Positions 44,873-57,215 of a DNA stretch of 64,000 nt are shown in pieces. How positions within the stretch are numbered: the stretch's first letter is position 1; each line of letters starts with the position of its first letter. The position numbers and the translations under genes are program-made. A model generated the notes under the pieces. The model did not search any database. It was not told the DNA's origin and was given only the letters and a program-made list of their open reading frames with translations. Source of the stretch: Thereva unica (lineage: Eukaryota > Arthropoda > Insecta > Diptera > Therevidae); NCBI GenBank assembly GCA_949987705.1, contig OX465281.1, forward strand, positions 174,668,516 through 174,732,515, in the 5' to 3' direction.

Positions 44873-46076
44873 CATGGAAAACTTACTCCAACATTGCAAA
44901 AATGCAGGACAAGGTTTTATTTTTGGGATGTGTAGGGGGGGTCAGTGTGAGCTTAAATCTGAGTTTTCGGGATTCTAACCCCCCCCATTTGGCCGCCATC
45001 TTGGAAAACGTGTGCAAATGGTTTTTCCACTATATCTTCGAAACGGCACATCTTACCGAAAATTTGCAAGGACACTTTTTGTTTAGAATTAAATAATCTA
45101 CAATTTATTAATTGGAAATTTTGTGGTAAAATGAATAATTAAGAAGTTATAAGCCTTAGAACACAAAAATTAGTCACAATATTTTCTTTTAAAGGCTATA
45201 ACTTTTTTTCCTTCAACTTTAACAATTATGTTACCTATCTAGCAAAATATGGACGTATTCAGTTTGTGATGCAAACGCTTGTCATAAAATGAATACGCCC
45301 GTATGTTGCTAGATAGTTAGAATAAATGAAATACTTTTTTGTGTAGTCCTAAAACAAATTATTTTAAAAAATTGTAGTAACGCATGTTATTATTCAAAGA
45401 ATTTCATTTTAAACCATATCGTACCTTATAAAACATGGCATAACAGCAATAAAAACCCGCAAAAAAATGCGAAACAATTTTATTACATTACTCAAACATC
45501 AGCATTTCTCATAACGTATAGTCATTCATTCATTATTATTACTTGCTAGCTGTTATTGCTAATTTCTAGGAGGTAAAATTGTATTAAAATATTCCGAAAA
45601 TCTGGAACTTTCATACCTTCGGGGCGCTGTAAAACCCTTCGTAGTGAATGAAATTAAAAAAGTAATGAATGAAAATTATTCCTAATGAAACCCTCTACAA
45701 AAAACTTGTTATTATTTTTTTTGTTAAAGTTGAAGGAAAAAAAGTTATAGCCTTTAAAAGAAAATATTGTGACTAATTTTTGTGTTCTAAGGCTTATAAC
45801 TTCTTAATTATTCATTTTACCACAAAATTTCCAATTAATAAATTGTAGATTATTTAATTCTAAACAAAAAGTGTCCTTGCAAATGTTCGGTAAGATGTGC
45901 CGTTTCGAAGATATAGTGGAAAAACCATTTGCACACGTTTTCCAAGATGGCGGCCAAATGGGGGGGTTAGAATCCCGAAAACTCAGATTTAAGCTCACAC
46001 TGACCCCCCCTACACATCCCAAAAATAAAACCTTGTCCTGCATTTTTGCAATGTTGGAGTAAGTTTTCCATGGACT
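44873..46076. mobile_element. Palindromic non-autonomous element, about 1.2 kb
   Basis: Left arm begins TTAGTCCATGGAAAACTTAC; right arm ends with its reverse complement. Arms of about 370 bases pair nearly perfectly, including the TTTGGCCGCCATCTTGGAAA block and AAAGGCTATAACTTTTTTTC. The loop (about 45240-45710) is A+T-rich without coding. ATAGGAAT occurs at 44861 and again at 46088, but offset from the arms, so the duplication is unproven. A half copy is at 19309-19640. Confidence 0.88.
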
Positions 46077-46307
46077 AAATAAGCGCATAGGAATCTGTTT
46101 TTAGATCCACCGCCTCTAAAATTAAAGCCGCAGCTTCTGATTTTGTTTTCAAATGCGCAAAGGGCTTTCACATAAACAAGAAAGTTTATTTCGGAAACTA
46201 ACCATATATAGCGGAGCATAAACCCATATTAGCGCCCCCAGCTAGTGGTGCCGTAACTGGAAATTAATTTGACTCGCGTTTGTCCATATCTACTTTGTAT
46301 ATAATCA

Positions 46308-46533
46308 ATGAGTGAGAACAGAAAAAAGTGGTGATTTAAAAGTGAACTATAAAGTGATAGATAGAATTCAATAGTTCGAGTTATTAAATTGAAAGTGATT
46401 ATAGTGAACTGTAAGAATTGTGTTAGTAATTAAATTGTGTTTTGGTTTGTGATAAATAAATTATTGTGTGGATAATTAAAAAGTGTATTCCTTAATTAAT
46501 CCTGCGAATCCGTTAAGCCGTAAAAACGTAATA
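46308..46533 (+). repeat. 5' LTR of element D, truncated
   Basis: Matches the last about 225 bases of the LTR at 50304-50815 (from GAGAACAG...AAAGTGGTGA to AAACGTAATA). The promoter part is missing. Confidence 0.88.
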
Positions 46534-46645
46534 ATTGGTGTCAGAAGTGGGATTAATTAAGAGATGTGTGAAATAGGTGAACTTGAAAAATAATTGTGAC
46601 CGGAATTTAATTTTTGTGAGTGCGAACTAAAGACATAATAATAAA

Positions 46646-48113
46646 ATGGATCGAAAATTAGTTGATTTGCGTACTGTGGAGTTGAAAAGAGAACTAAGTA
46701 AACGCTCGTTGTCAACGGTGGGTGCTAAAAATTCCCTGACCGCACTGCTTCGAGAAGCTATGGTGAACGAGGGTAAAGATCCTGAAACCTACATGTTTGA
46801 AGACGAGGTAGAAGCAGAGCCAGAAGAAGTGACAGTGAGTATGGCCGAACTTTTTAAAACATTAATGGTAATGAAAGAAGCGCAAGAACGGTCATCAGAA
46901 ACGCAAGAACGTGCATCGACAGAGATGAAGGAAGCGCAAGAGCGTGCATCAGCAGAGATGAAAGAAGCGACAACAGAGATCAAGGCGGAAGTGTTGGCGT
47001 TAAAAGATGAACAGAAACTATTAGCAGTAGCTCATGAACGCTCGTTAGCAGAACTCAAAGAGTCTATGGAAGAACAGAGAAACCAGATGGAGCAGAAATT
47101 CGAACTAATGTCACTCTTTGTTGACAAAAAGCTGGAAAATCTCGAATCTTCCATTAAAGTAAATGTAGAGAATGATCTGGAAAAGCTTGAAAATTCCATG
47201 AGGGAAAATGATGAAAAGTTGAAGATTGAGCTAGAATCTGTCAGAGCCGAGCTAGAAAGGGTAAAGATTCACCACCCAGTGACGGCATCTCACGAAGTCA
47301 TCGGAGTTAGGAAACAGCAGCCTCCAACTTTCGACGGGCAAAGCCTCAATTCGAAGCAGCAGCAGCATAAGCTTCAATTCGAAGCAGCGTAAGCTTCAAT
47401 TCGAAGCAGCAGCACCAGGCAATTTCTGGACTGAGGAGGAAAAGGCAATGGCCTTAACTTTCTCACTAAGGGGTACAGCAGCAGAAATATTGTAGTCAAT
47501 ACCAGCAGAACATCGCAACAGCTACGGGTTCTTAGTTCAAGCGCTGGAAATGCGTTACGGAGATCAGCACCTGCAAGAGGTTTATCGACTTCAACTTCGA
47601 AACAGACTTCAAAAGCCAGGAGAAACTTTACAACAACTATGCGCCGATATCGAGAGGTTAGTGCATCTGGCTTATCCTAGTTTCGGCCAAGATTACATCA
47701 ACGAAGTAGCAAGAGAGGCTCTTCTTAACGCATTTGCTGACCGGGACTTGCAACAGGCAGCCAGATTGGTCGGAAAGAAGAATACCGCTGGAGTTCTGGC
47801 ATATGCTCTGGCATACGAGGCAGCGAAGCAAGCATCAAGAAGTGCAGTCCGCCTCAGAGAGATCCACACAACAGAGGATATTTGCAACAGAATGAATGCA
47901 GCGGAAGTACGCGGTCGACTCCGATGCTGGAACTGTAGTGAACCGGGTCATTTGCAAAGGAATTGCAGGAAGCGAAGGAGAGCAGAGTCTCCCGAAAATA
48001 GGAGTGGCGGAACTTGTTGTGAAAAATGCGGACATCGGCAGAAAAGCGTCCAGAGGCAGGCCGAAAACAATGACTCCGTGTCTCCCCGCAGACAGCAGCA
48101 GGGAAACGAATAA
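46646..48113 (+). pseudogene. gag: Element D Gag
   Basis: Starts MDRKLVDLRTVELKRELSKR (SAP-like), then an acidic stretch and a coiled coil built of degenerate AQERASAEMKE repeats, EQRNQMEQKFELM and the Gag core PTFDGQSL. At 47345-47410 a 20-base block (AAGCTTCAATTCGAAGCAGC) is repeated about three times and shifts the frame into a TAA. A TAG replaces Q before SIPAEHRN near 47490. From 47550 the frame recovers (MRYGDQHLQEVYRLQLRNRL) to a CCHC knuckle (CWNCSEPGHLQRNC) with a second CEKCGH, then ends at 48113. Broken by at least two changes. Confidence 0.87.
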
Positions 48114-48124
48114 AGACTGACTCC

Positions 48125-50333
48125 ATGGGGCGTGAGTCAGTCGGGGAAATCGAAGCCCCCGGTGTCATCATCACCACTATCAAACAACTGCAGCGTAGAG
48201 GCAACAGCCTTGTCATCGATGGAAAGATTGGAGCCGAAAAATGCACAATACCTGTAGATACTGGTGCTTCAAAATCGGTTATCCGCGCTGACATGGTCGG
48301 TAATAAATGGCTGAAAGACGCACGCCAATACAGACTGAAAACTGCAACAGGAGAGCCAGTACGATTACACGGGGAAATTATGTTGAATGTGGTTCTTGCT
48401 GACATTAGATTTTCACATTCGTTCCTGGTAGCTGATATAACAGACGAGTGTATTCTCGGTCTGGACTTTATGAAAGCACATAAAATTCTACTGGACATCG
48501 GAGAGGAAATACTGAGATATGACAACAAGGAGATTCCAATGGCTACAGGATCCACTTGTTATTCGCCATTGAAAGTCGTCGTTCGTGAAGATACCGTGCT
48601 TCCTCCGTGTGCTGAGAAATTGGTGCGAGCGATAGTCGATGGTGATCCCGGGAGCTACCGATTTTACCTTATCGAACCAGAGCAAAGGGAACCAATCAAA
48701 AATATAGCAATTGGAAAATGTCTGGTTAGCATCGACGAAAAAAAGGAGGTATTTGTGAGAGTGCTAAATACTAACGAACGAGAAATACGATTGAAGAAGG
48801 ATACGGTTTTGGCAAAAGGAGAACCGGCAGAACTGATTACATTAGTGGAGTGCGCTAACATGGAAATGGTTCCGAAACCAAAGCCAAAGGCCACGAAATT
48901 AGTAAACGCAGTGCTCTCAACTAGTTGTCTTGAACAAAAACAGTATCTCCAGGCAAGAAAATTAGTAGAGGATTTCAGTGATATCTTCGCCATGAGAGAT
49001 GATGACTTTGGGAATGCACGAACATCGTTCAACACAGGATCGATATCAAAGATGCCCAGCCAATTAAACAACCGCCGAGAAGACTACAACTAGCCAAGCG
49101 GGAAGAGGCAGCCGGTATGATTGAAGATATGAGAAGACAAGGCCTTATAGAGGAGTCGAAAAGCCCTTGGATGTCTCCCGTGGTTCTAGTCAGAAAGAAA
49201 GATGGCAGTACAAGATTTTGCGTGGATTATCGGCGGTTAAATGACATCACTAAAAAGGACAGCTACCCGTTTACCTCGTATCGATGACACACTGGATACT
49301 CTCTCTGGAGCTAAATGGTTTTCTACCTTGGATCTTAAGAGCGGCTACTGGCAAGTCGAAATTCACCCGGAGGACCGAGAAAAGACAGCCTTCTCCGTAG
49401 GAAACGGCCTGTGGTAGTTTACAGTCATGCCGTTTGGACTGTGTAATGCTCCAGCTACATTCGAACGACTGATGGAATGCGTCTTGCGAGGACTGACATG
49501 GAAGACTTGTCTGGTTTATTTGGACGATATCATCGTCGTTGGAAAAAGTTTCGAGGAACATCTGGGCAATCTACGAGAGGTTTTCCAAAAGTTAAGAACA
49601 GCCCAACTGAAACTCAGCCCTAAAAAGTGCGTACTGTTCAGAGACCAAGTCAACTATCTCGGACATGTGGTTTCATCCAATGGAGTTCAAACAGATCCTG
49701 AGAAAATAACAGCGGTTAAGAATTGGCCCACACCGAAGGATAAACATGAACTTCGAAGCTTTTTGGGACTTGCCACCTATTATATGCGTTTTGTCCGGAA
49801 TTTTGTCGACATAGCTAAGGAATTACATAAACTGACAGAAAAAGCAAAACCATTTATCTGGACAGAAAAGTGCGAGGAAAGTTTCAACACACTAAAACGA
49901 GGACTTTGCCAAGCACCAATACTCACATACCCGAAGCCAGGCGAAAGACGCGAGTAATGTCGGGATTGGTGCAGTGCTATCACAAAACTTCGACGGACAG
50001 GAAAAGGTCATAGCTTATTACAGTAGAGCGCTGCACAGGATGAAAACTAGGTACGACCTCCGAGCAAACTGTAGCGAATACCAGGAAGGTGACCTCGTTT
50101 GGCTGTTCAACCCTCGACGACGAAAAAGCAAGTCTCCGAAACTTCAACGCCAGTGGGAGGGGCCCTATAAAATCCTAACACGGATCAACGATGTTGTCTA
50201 CAGGATTCAACAAGGACCCAAAGCAAAGAAGAAGATTGTGCACATAGACAGGCTGTGCCCATATCATCAGCCGGATCCAGGATGGACACTAAGGAGGGGG
50301 CAATGTGATGATTTGTGCGCCATCTGTTTGTGA
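48125..50333 (+). pseudogene. pol: Element D Pol: protease, RT, partial RNase H, integrase tail
   Basis: 48125-49093: protease with VDTGASKSVIRADMVG and ILGLDFMKAH, intact active site. A frameshift near 49030 leads to the RT N-terminal part ([20 protein letters not shown]), a second shift near 49270, TLDLKSGYWQVEIHPED, a stop at W*FTVMPFGL, then 49427-49957 with MPFGLCNAPATFERL, catalytic YLDDIIVVG and FLGLATYYMRF. RNase H begins in another frame (SNVGIGAVLSQNFDG) and is joined by deletion at about 50040 to the integrase C-terminal module RYDLRANCSEYQEGDLVWLF and WEGPYKILTRINDVVYRI. Most of RNase H and the integrase core are lost. Confidence 0.88.
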
Positions 50334-50815
50334 AAAAGCATAATCAACGATTGTCGGTAACAACTCTGGTTGATGTCTGAACTAATGATTTATGTACTAA
50401 ACTAAAATTGGAACGCGCGATAAGTGAAGACAACTTCAAGCTTCTGGACGAAAAGAAAAGAACATACCACTAGGCTCGAGAAAAGGGACTCGAGAAGGTT
50501 CCAGAAGTTAAATAAAGGTGGAGCTTGGATATAAAAGCGGCTTGCAGGCGCTGAGAGAGTCAGTTTTGATTTGAAAGGCGATAAAAGTGTTCTAAAGTGA
50601 GAACAGTAAAAAGTGGTGATTTAAAAGTGAACCTTAAAGCGATAGATAGAATTTAGTAGTTCGAGTTATTAAATTGAAAGTGATTATAGTGAACTGTAAG
50701 AATTGTGTTAGTAATTAAATTGTGTTTTGGTTTGTGATAAATAAATTATTGTGTGGTAATTAAAAAGTGTATTCCTTAATTAATCCTACGAATCCGTTAA
50801 GCCGTAAAAACGTAA
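50304..50815 (+). repeat. 3' LTR of element D (complete, about 512 bp)
   Basis: Begins TGTGATGATTTGTGCGCC straight after the purine tract and ends GCCGTAAAAACGTAA. Matches the LTR of element C. Confidence 0.92.
50530..50745 (+). promoter_or_regulatory. LTR TATA box and poly(A) signal
   Basis: TATAAAAG at 50530-50537 and AATAAA at 50740-50745 inside the D 3' LTR, in the order expected for U3-R-U5. The same TATA lies in the C LTR and is missing from the truncated D 5' LTR, so D as it stands lacks its promoter. Confidence 0.65.
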
Positions 50816-50916
50816 AAATATTTTAGTTACGAGGTATTAGTAGACTACACCGACGATGTGTAGATTCGAAAGAAAACTCTTCTTCACTATTGGTTCCTTT
50901 ATTTTTAACAATTCAA

Positions 50917-51655
50917 TCTATATCTATAAAAATCTCGTGTCACAGTGTTTGTTACCGTACTCCTCCGAAACGGGTTGACCAATTTGCTTGAAATTTTTTG
51001 TGTATATTTGGTAGGTCTGAGAATAGGTCGTACGCTATTTTTTATACCTTTAACCAAAAAAACAGCTGCAAAAACCAAACAAAAATGGTAATTTTAGGAA
51101 TTTTCACTTAATTTTAGTTTCATAGCTTCATGGCCTACCTATTGTTTGACAAATGTAAAATTGTCATTAAATTGAATCATTACATTTAATGAAAATTTCA
51201 AATTTACGCAGCTGTCAAACAATAGGTAGGCCATGACGCTATTGAAACTAAAATGATCCATGGCGGCCGTCTCAAGAGGGCGGTGTACCACTTTCTTCAC
51301 AACCACCTCGACATGGGTATCAAATGAAAGGGTATGATAAGTAGAATACAATAAGCAATGTAGTATACAAAATATATCTTTAGATCCATGGCGGCCGTCT
51401 CAAGAGGGCGGGGTACCACTTTCTTCACAACCACCTCGACATGGGTATCAAATGAAAGGGTATGATAAGTAGAATACAATAAGCAATGTAGTAGACTCAA
51501 TATACCGATTCATGGCGGCCGACGCAAGACCCATGTTCTTTGAGGCATTTCATCTGTGTAAAATTCATATCTCGAAAAATATTAAGTCAATGGATGGTTT
51601 TTATTGTTTACTATTGACTTATGGGTGCAGCGTAGGCGCACCGGGTCCCAGCTAG
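50917..51655 (+). mobile_element. Helitron, complete non-autonomous copy (739 bp)
   Basis: Starts TCTATATCTATAAAAATC with A before it and ends CCCAGCTAG with T after it: exact A/T insertion with TC...CTAG termini. The 5' part has the insect-Helitron signature CCTCCGAAACGGGTTGACCA. It then contains a long inverted repeat (51112-51253), two 128-bp units and the shared 3' tail. No coding. Confidence 0.93.
51112..51253. repeat. Inverted repeat inside the Helitron
   Basis: Left arm TTTTAGTTTCATAGCTTCAT then GGCCTACCTATTGTTTGACA; the right arm is its near-exact reverse complement after about 60 bases. The same structure is present in the minus copy at 55922-56068. It could be a captured MITE or a stem required for mobility. 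Confidence 0.85.
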
Positions 51656-51868
51656 TACACTATATATACCAATAGTTATGTAATAAACAGTGGTTATTAA
51701 ATTTAGGATATTATAAATGAGTAAATGTATATTAAATTATAGGAATGAATATTAATGTAGCAATTACAGCTCGTTGGCATTACTCTGGAGTGTAGTACTG
51801 GTGCATGGTTCACTAATGGGATAAATAGAAATCAATGTGTTAATATTTTCACATAAATGAAAAGCAAA

Positions 51869-52965
51869 TTACCATCGGCGATTAAGTCTTGTCTTGCAGT
51901 GTTTTAGGTACTCCTTCATGATGTTGCTGTGGAAATGTTCTGTGTACTCTATATGAGTTTTACTTACAACAGAACATATAACAAAGTTTATTTCCTTAAA
52001 AGATTTGAAATTTGATTTTGTGGCTGTTCCTCCCCAAGAATATTTTATTAATAAGTGATTATCAAAAAGAAATGATAGTATAGTCCTGGCAGTTTTCGTT
52101 GCATTTAGCCTCCAAGCCTAGAAAGTCTTCTTATCTGAAAAAGTGTTAAGTTAAAATAAACCTTAGTATTAAATTCAATTGTGTTAAATATTTACTATTA
52201 ACTGCTTATAATAACCATCTGTTATTATAATTTTCTTTCGAAATCTTCCATAAAATGTATTTCTTTTAGGGGAAAAGAAAAGGACTTTGCAATGAGGTCG
52301 CCATCGTCTCCTGATTGCACTGGCTGTATTTTACCTGCTAAAATTTCCGAAATAACTTTAATCTCGGCCAAGGCTTTCCTGCTTTCCTCCCTGAATGATT
52401 TCAGCTCTTCTCTGAGGGCTGTAAGGTCCTTTTTAATGGCTTCTATAATTTATATGAAAATACAGTTAAATCGTTTTCAAACACTATGTATCAATCAAAA
52501 GCGTAATAATTAAAACTCGATATCAAACAAAATTTGAATGTAACTAGTTACGGCAATCCGCGCATACGTAATTATTTTCTCCTGACATTGGGAAAGGTGT
52601 AATGAACACTTCTTGCGCATCTTCTGATATGTTGCTTATCATCTAAAATACTTATAAATAATTTTATTATTTTACCTTCAGAAATAAAATTCGCCATTTC
52701 ATTATAATCCAAGGTCGAATGTGATATTGCAGTTATCCTGGAAAATTTTTCTTCACCTGAAGATGACGAAAGTATTTCTGCTTCCTTTTCTTTTTCCAAA
52801 GCATCTTCGAATGTTACTACATATAAAAAAAACCAATAAATATACATTTTTCTTAACTTACCTATATTATCAACCAAAATTTTACATGGCTGCCTAATCC
52901 ACTCGTATTTAGGTTCGATGCATATACGACGGCCTTTAATGACTTCCGAATTTTTCTTCGGCCAA
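51869..52965 (-). pseudogene. DUF4806-domain gene, multi-exon, decayed
   Basis: Found by reading spliced frames. Exon 52965-52862: WPKKNSEVIKGRRICIEPKY, then EWIRQPCKILVDN, GT donor. Exon 52816-52676: TFEDALEKEKEAEILSSSS, then MANFISEG, GT donor. A short exon may start at 52642. Exon 52442-about 52232: EAIKKDLTALREELKSFREE (coiled coil), then SFSFPLKEIHFMEDFERKL. Exon 52134-51869: LNATKTARTILSFLFDNHLL, IKYSWGGTATKSNFKSFKEI, ending LNRRW stop. This is the DUF4806 architecture, function unknown. Defects: no GT donor before the stop after FERKL, a TAG early in the last exon (DKKTF*AWRL), no acceptor for the first exon, missing 5' end. Confidence 0.75.
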
Positions 52966-53436
52966 TTTTAAAATTCATTTTCACCCAGATTTTGGTAACA
53001 GCAGTACTACTACTTCTTCACAGGTTTTCACTATACAGAACATCTTTGTTTTAATCAAATTTTTGAAGTTATACTTCTTTAGGCGCGTTTTGAAAAATAT
53101 TATGAGAGTGAATTTTGACGAATTCGCAACGCAACGCAACTTGAGGATATGGGCGAAGGGGTGGAGGCAATGGAGGGCAAGCATTTCAACTTCCATTCTT
53201 CATGCGCACTGGGATTATCATTATTATGCACGGTATACAGCAAACGAAGGTAATGTAAAAGCAACGCCAGCTTCGAATACCGTAAAAAATAGGCGCCTGG
53301 TGACGTCAGCCGTAATTCTGAAACAACAACAACAGCTTCGATTTTATATGGGAAGTGTCCCCCACGTGACATCAGCACTAAAATACCGTATACGGTATAC
53401 AGTCTTTTACATTACCTTGTTTCTGAATACCGTGAT
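52966..53436. other. Non-coding DNA, no gene seen
   Basis: Contains CGTATACGGTATACAG-type short palindromes near 53385. No supported gene. Confidence 0.45.
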
Positions 53437-53550
53437 TACTATGGGCATATGAAAACTCACAGCCGATGCCGGTTCACGATGTCGATGGGTGAGGGGGTTT
53501 TTATGCTGAGGCTATGGAGGGAAATAAATTTCATGTTCGAGTCATCGAGG
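53437..53550 (+). repeat. Direct repeat, first copy (partner 57703-57820)
   Basis: TATGGGCATATGAAAACTCA, GGTTCACGATGTCGATGGGT and GGAAATAAATTTCATGTTC; the partner copy differs at roughly one base in five. Confidence 0.75.
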
Positions 53551-55392
53551 CAGCGTACTGCAAATTTAAGACATGATAGGAACATGCAGCACGCTGCTTT
53601 GCTTGTCATTTTACCAGCCTGAGCCAATTGAAATACTTTTGATTGCAGCGTGCTGCATTTTTATCTCATGCCGTAATTTACTGCACGCTGAAAATTTTGA
53701 TGTTCTGATACGGCCTGCGAACGATATAGACGAAGGGGTAGAGGAGGGAAGCATTGCAACTCCAATCCTTTCCCAGCAGGCAATATGAGCTCACAAAACC
53801 AGAAATTTGTCTTACAACTCACAATGAGCTCAATATGATGAAAATATGACATCCCAAATGCAAAAAAAAATTAAATCAGTTGTGAGAAATAAAAATGAGA
53901 AAGAAACCGAAATTGAATGTCCCACTTAATGTTCATTGATTGGAAGGTTGTTATGAGCTAATTATGAGCAATTGGTTTAATAACAATTTTTAAGACGGAA
54001 TCATCGAATTTTCGGATGAGGAAGAATCAAATCGAATGAGAAATGAAGTTGATAATTTGGGCGACTTATCTGAATAATTTGACGATAATGATGATATCAA
54101 TATTAGAGTAGGAGATGCAATCGCGGGAAACCAGTCAGCCAGAAATGTATTTAAAATGCATTTATAATGTCTTTCATATAATATGTAATACCTTTGTAAA
54201 ATATTACAAAACGTATTATTTTCGCATTAAATTTATATGGGAGAGGACCCCTTTTGTCGGTTTCGGAAGATTCTGTCTTTATTTATTATTATTATTATTA
54301 TTATTGGAATTTACAACGGTTCACAGTGGAACGAATTGCCGAAAACGTGGACAAAAGTCTAAATATTGATGAATTTGGACGAAATTCGGTATTATAGGGT
54401 AATCGAGCTCACTGATCACGAATTTAATATCAAAAACAGAAAATTCAAAATGGCGAATCCAATATGGCGGACATTATTTTTAAAACATTGTAGAAATAAA
54501 CTCAAAACTTGTATCTAGATGTTTTTGGCCATGCCGATTACGAATTTGATGTCAAAATTTGGAAATTCAAAATGGCGGATCCAATATGGCCGACATAATT
54601 TTTCAAAATTGTTCAAAACATGTATTTATATGATTTTGAGCATGCTGAATACGAATTTGATACTTGAATTCGAAAATTTTAAGAACAGGAACTTGAGTGA
54701 CTCCCTTTACAAGATATGTAGGTTCAAAATAAGACCAAATTCTAAAATATTTGAATTTTTCTGAAAAAACAAAAAACATTGGGATTTAGATCACATTTTT
54801 AATTACATATCTTGTAAACGATGTCATTCACTTAATATCATATAAAAGAATACACATTTACCTAAAACACGAACCGAATTACGTTGTTCTACGATAATTA
54901 GTCTAGGAATTATTCAAGTTTAAGTAAATATTAAAAAAATACATTTTTTTTTTCGTAAACACCCCTTAGTGGATAGTGAGGATAGCCCCCTCTCTAGAAC
55001 AATTTTTTTTCTCCAAAACCATCCAAAAATCACGCCTGAAAATATTAGCCACGTAGTCCAACAGAGGATTTATTGAATGTCTGATGACCGATACAAATTG
55101 CGTATTAGGTCATGTAAACAAATTCAAGAACGGTGATTCTTTGTAGATAATCGCATTATCTACAAACTTTGTAAACAATATTTTAGAATGGGACTTGCCG
55201 TTTAAGAGATATTGACCAAAAACGGAATTTTCTGTTTTTAGGAGCAGCGGACAACCAATATTCCGAAACTTTTTTAACATATTCTACTCACGAAAAACTT
55301 GTTTTTTTAGAAAAAGTTTCGTGAGTTAACATTTAGTTAGAGGTCTGCATTCGCATTGTGCTTTGACGACTGAACTAATATTTATAGGTATA

Positions 55393-56260
55393 CTAGCTGG
55401 GACCCGGTGCGCCTACGCTGCACCCATAAGTCAATAGTAAACAATAAAAACCATCCATTGACTTAATATTTGTCGAGATATGAATTTTACACAGATGAAA
55501 TGCCTCAAAGAACATGGGTCTTGCGTCGGCCGCCATGAATCGGTATATTGAGTCTACTACATTGCTTATTGTATTCTACTTATCATACCCTTTCATTTGA
55601 TACCCATGTCGAGGTGGTTGTGAAGAAAGTGGTGATTCGGCCTCTTGAGACGGCCGCCATGGATCTAAAGATATATTTTGTATACTACATTGCTTATTGT
55701 ATTCTACTTATCATACCCTTTCATTTGATACCCATGTCGAGGTGGTTGTGAAGAAAGTGGTACACCGCCCTCTGGAAACGGCCGCCATGGATCTAAAGAT
55801 ATATTTTGTATACTACATTGCTTATTGTATTCTACTTATCATACCCTTTCATTTGATACCCATGTCGAGGTGGTTGTGAAGAAAGTGGTACACCGCCCTC
55901 TGGAAACGGCCGCCATGGATCATTTTAGTTTCAATAGCGTCATGGCCTACCTATTGTTTGACAGCTGCGTAAATTTGAAATTTTCATTAAATGTAATGAT
56001 TCAGTTTAATGACAATTTTACATTTGTCAAACAATAGGTAGGCCATGAAGCTATTGAAACTAAAATGAAGTGAAAATTCCTAAAATTACCATTTGTGTTT
56101 GGATTTTGCAGCTGTTTTTTTGGTTAAAGGTATAAAAAATAGCCTACGACCTATTCTCAGACCTACCAAATATACACAAAAAATTTCATGCAAATTGGTC
56201 AACCCGTTTCGGAGGAGTACGGTAACAAACACTGTGACACGAGATTTTTATAGATATAGA
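55393..56260 (-). mobile_element. Helitron, complete non-autonomous copy (868 bp)
   Basis: Reverse copy: CTAGCTGGGACCCGGTGCGC at the plus-left edge (preceded by A) and ...GATTTTTATAGATATAGA at the right edge (followed by T). It carries three 128-bp units and the same internal inverted repeat. One unit-pair variant (TCTGGAAACGG) is shared by its last two units, so they arose by local duplication. Confidence 0.93.
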
Positions 56261-57215
56261 TATATCCGTGACTTTGAATTTCCTAATTTTGACATCAGAT
56301 TCGTAATCGGCATGCTCAAAAACATATACAAGTTTTGAACTTATTTCTACAAATTTTCAAAAATTATGTCCGCCATATTGGATCCGCCGTTTTGAATTTT
56401 AAAATTTTGACATCAAATTCGTCATCAGCGACGTCGATAACATAATACCAAAAAATTTCGTGCAAATTTAACAATATGGAGAATTTTCCCGCACTTTTAT
56501 AGACATTTCATCAAAAATAAAATGTAGCAGCCGTAACTGCATAATATTATGTGGTTTACTAAGAGAGTTACGACTAGTAGCTGGATTTTCTTTTTTAATC
56601 CTGAAGTAAATATAACTTATTTTATAAAAAAAATACTTCACTTAGTGGTATTCCGTGGAACTCATAACTTATCTCTTAATTTCGATTGAATTTTATAAAT
56701 TTTTCTCGTTATTATACATAATTATTGTTTATTTCAATAACAAATGTTAACAGGTCGCTTAACAAGTCATAAAGCATTTAAAATTTAGTACATACCTGGA
56801 GAAACATTCTCCATTTTCAATATTTCGAATCTGTATTGTCGTTATAATTTTATGCAAGTTTCAATTTGCACTACGCTTTTTAAGCACAGAGCCGAACCCT
56901 TTACAAATAAACAATGACCAAGTTCGACCTGCTGTGCAGCTTCAAGGAAAAACAATTAACCGTTTCTACTGCCGGGATTTAATAGTGTCAACAATACTGT
57001 AGTCAAACCAAAGGATGGAAATCCCTTAATCGAAACTTTTATTTTCGGACTTTTGTCTACGTTTTAGGCAATTCGTCCCACTGTGCGGTTATAAGAAAAC
57101 CTCCATCGTTAGGTTTTTATTTAGACAAATCTCACAATGAGCTCATATTTAGCTCATATTTAGCTCATATTATATTTGTCATTTATATACACTCTTACGG
57201 CGGCGTATACACATT

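Larger units (their letters stand above)
46308..50815 (+). mobile_element. Gypsy element D, internally deleted, plus strand
   Basis: Order: truncated 5' LTR, primer site TGGTGTCAGAAGTGGGAT at 46536, gag, protease, RT, start of RNase H, deletion, integrase C-terminus, purine tract AAGGAGGGGG at 50291-50300, complete 3' LTR. It is the same family as element C but the deletion differs: D keeps RT, C keeps the integrase finger. Confidence 0.9.

Noticed and set aside
53063..53452. 129-codon plus-strand frame
   Set aside because: No recognisable domain, lies in repeat-rich DNA, and lacks splice or homology support.
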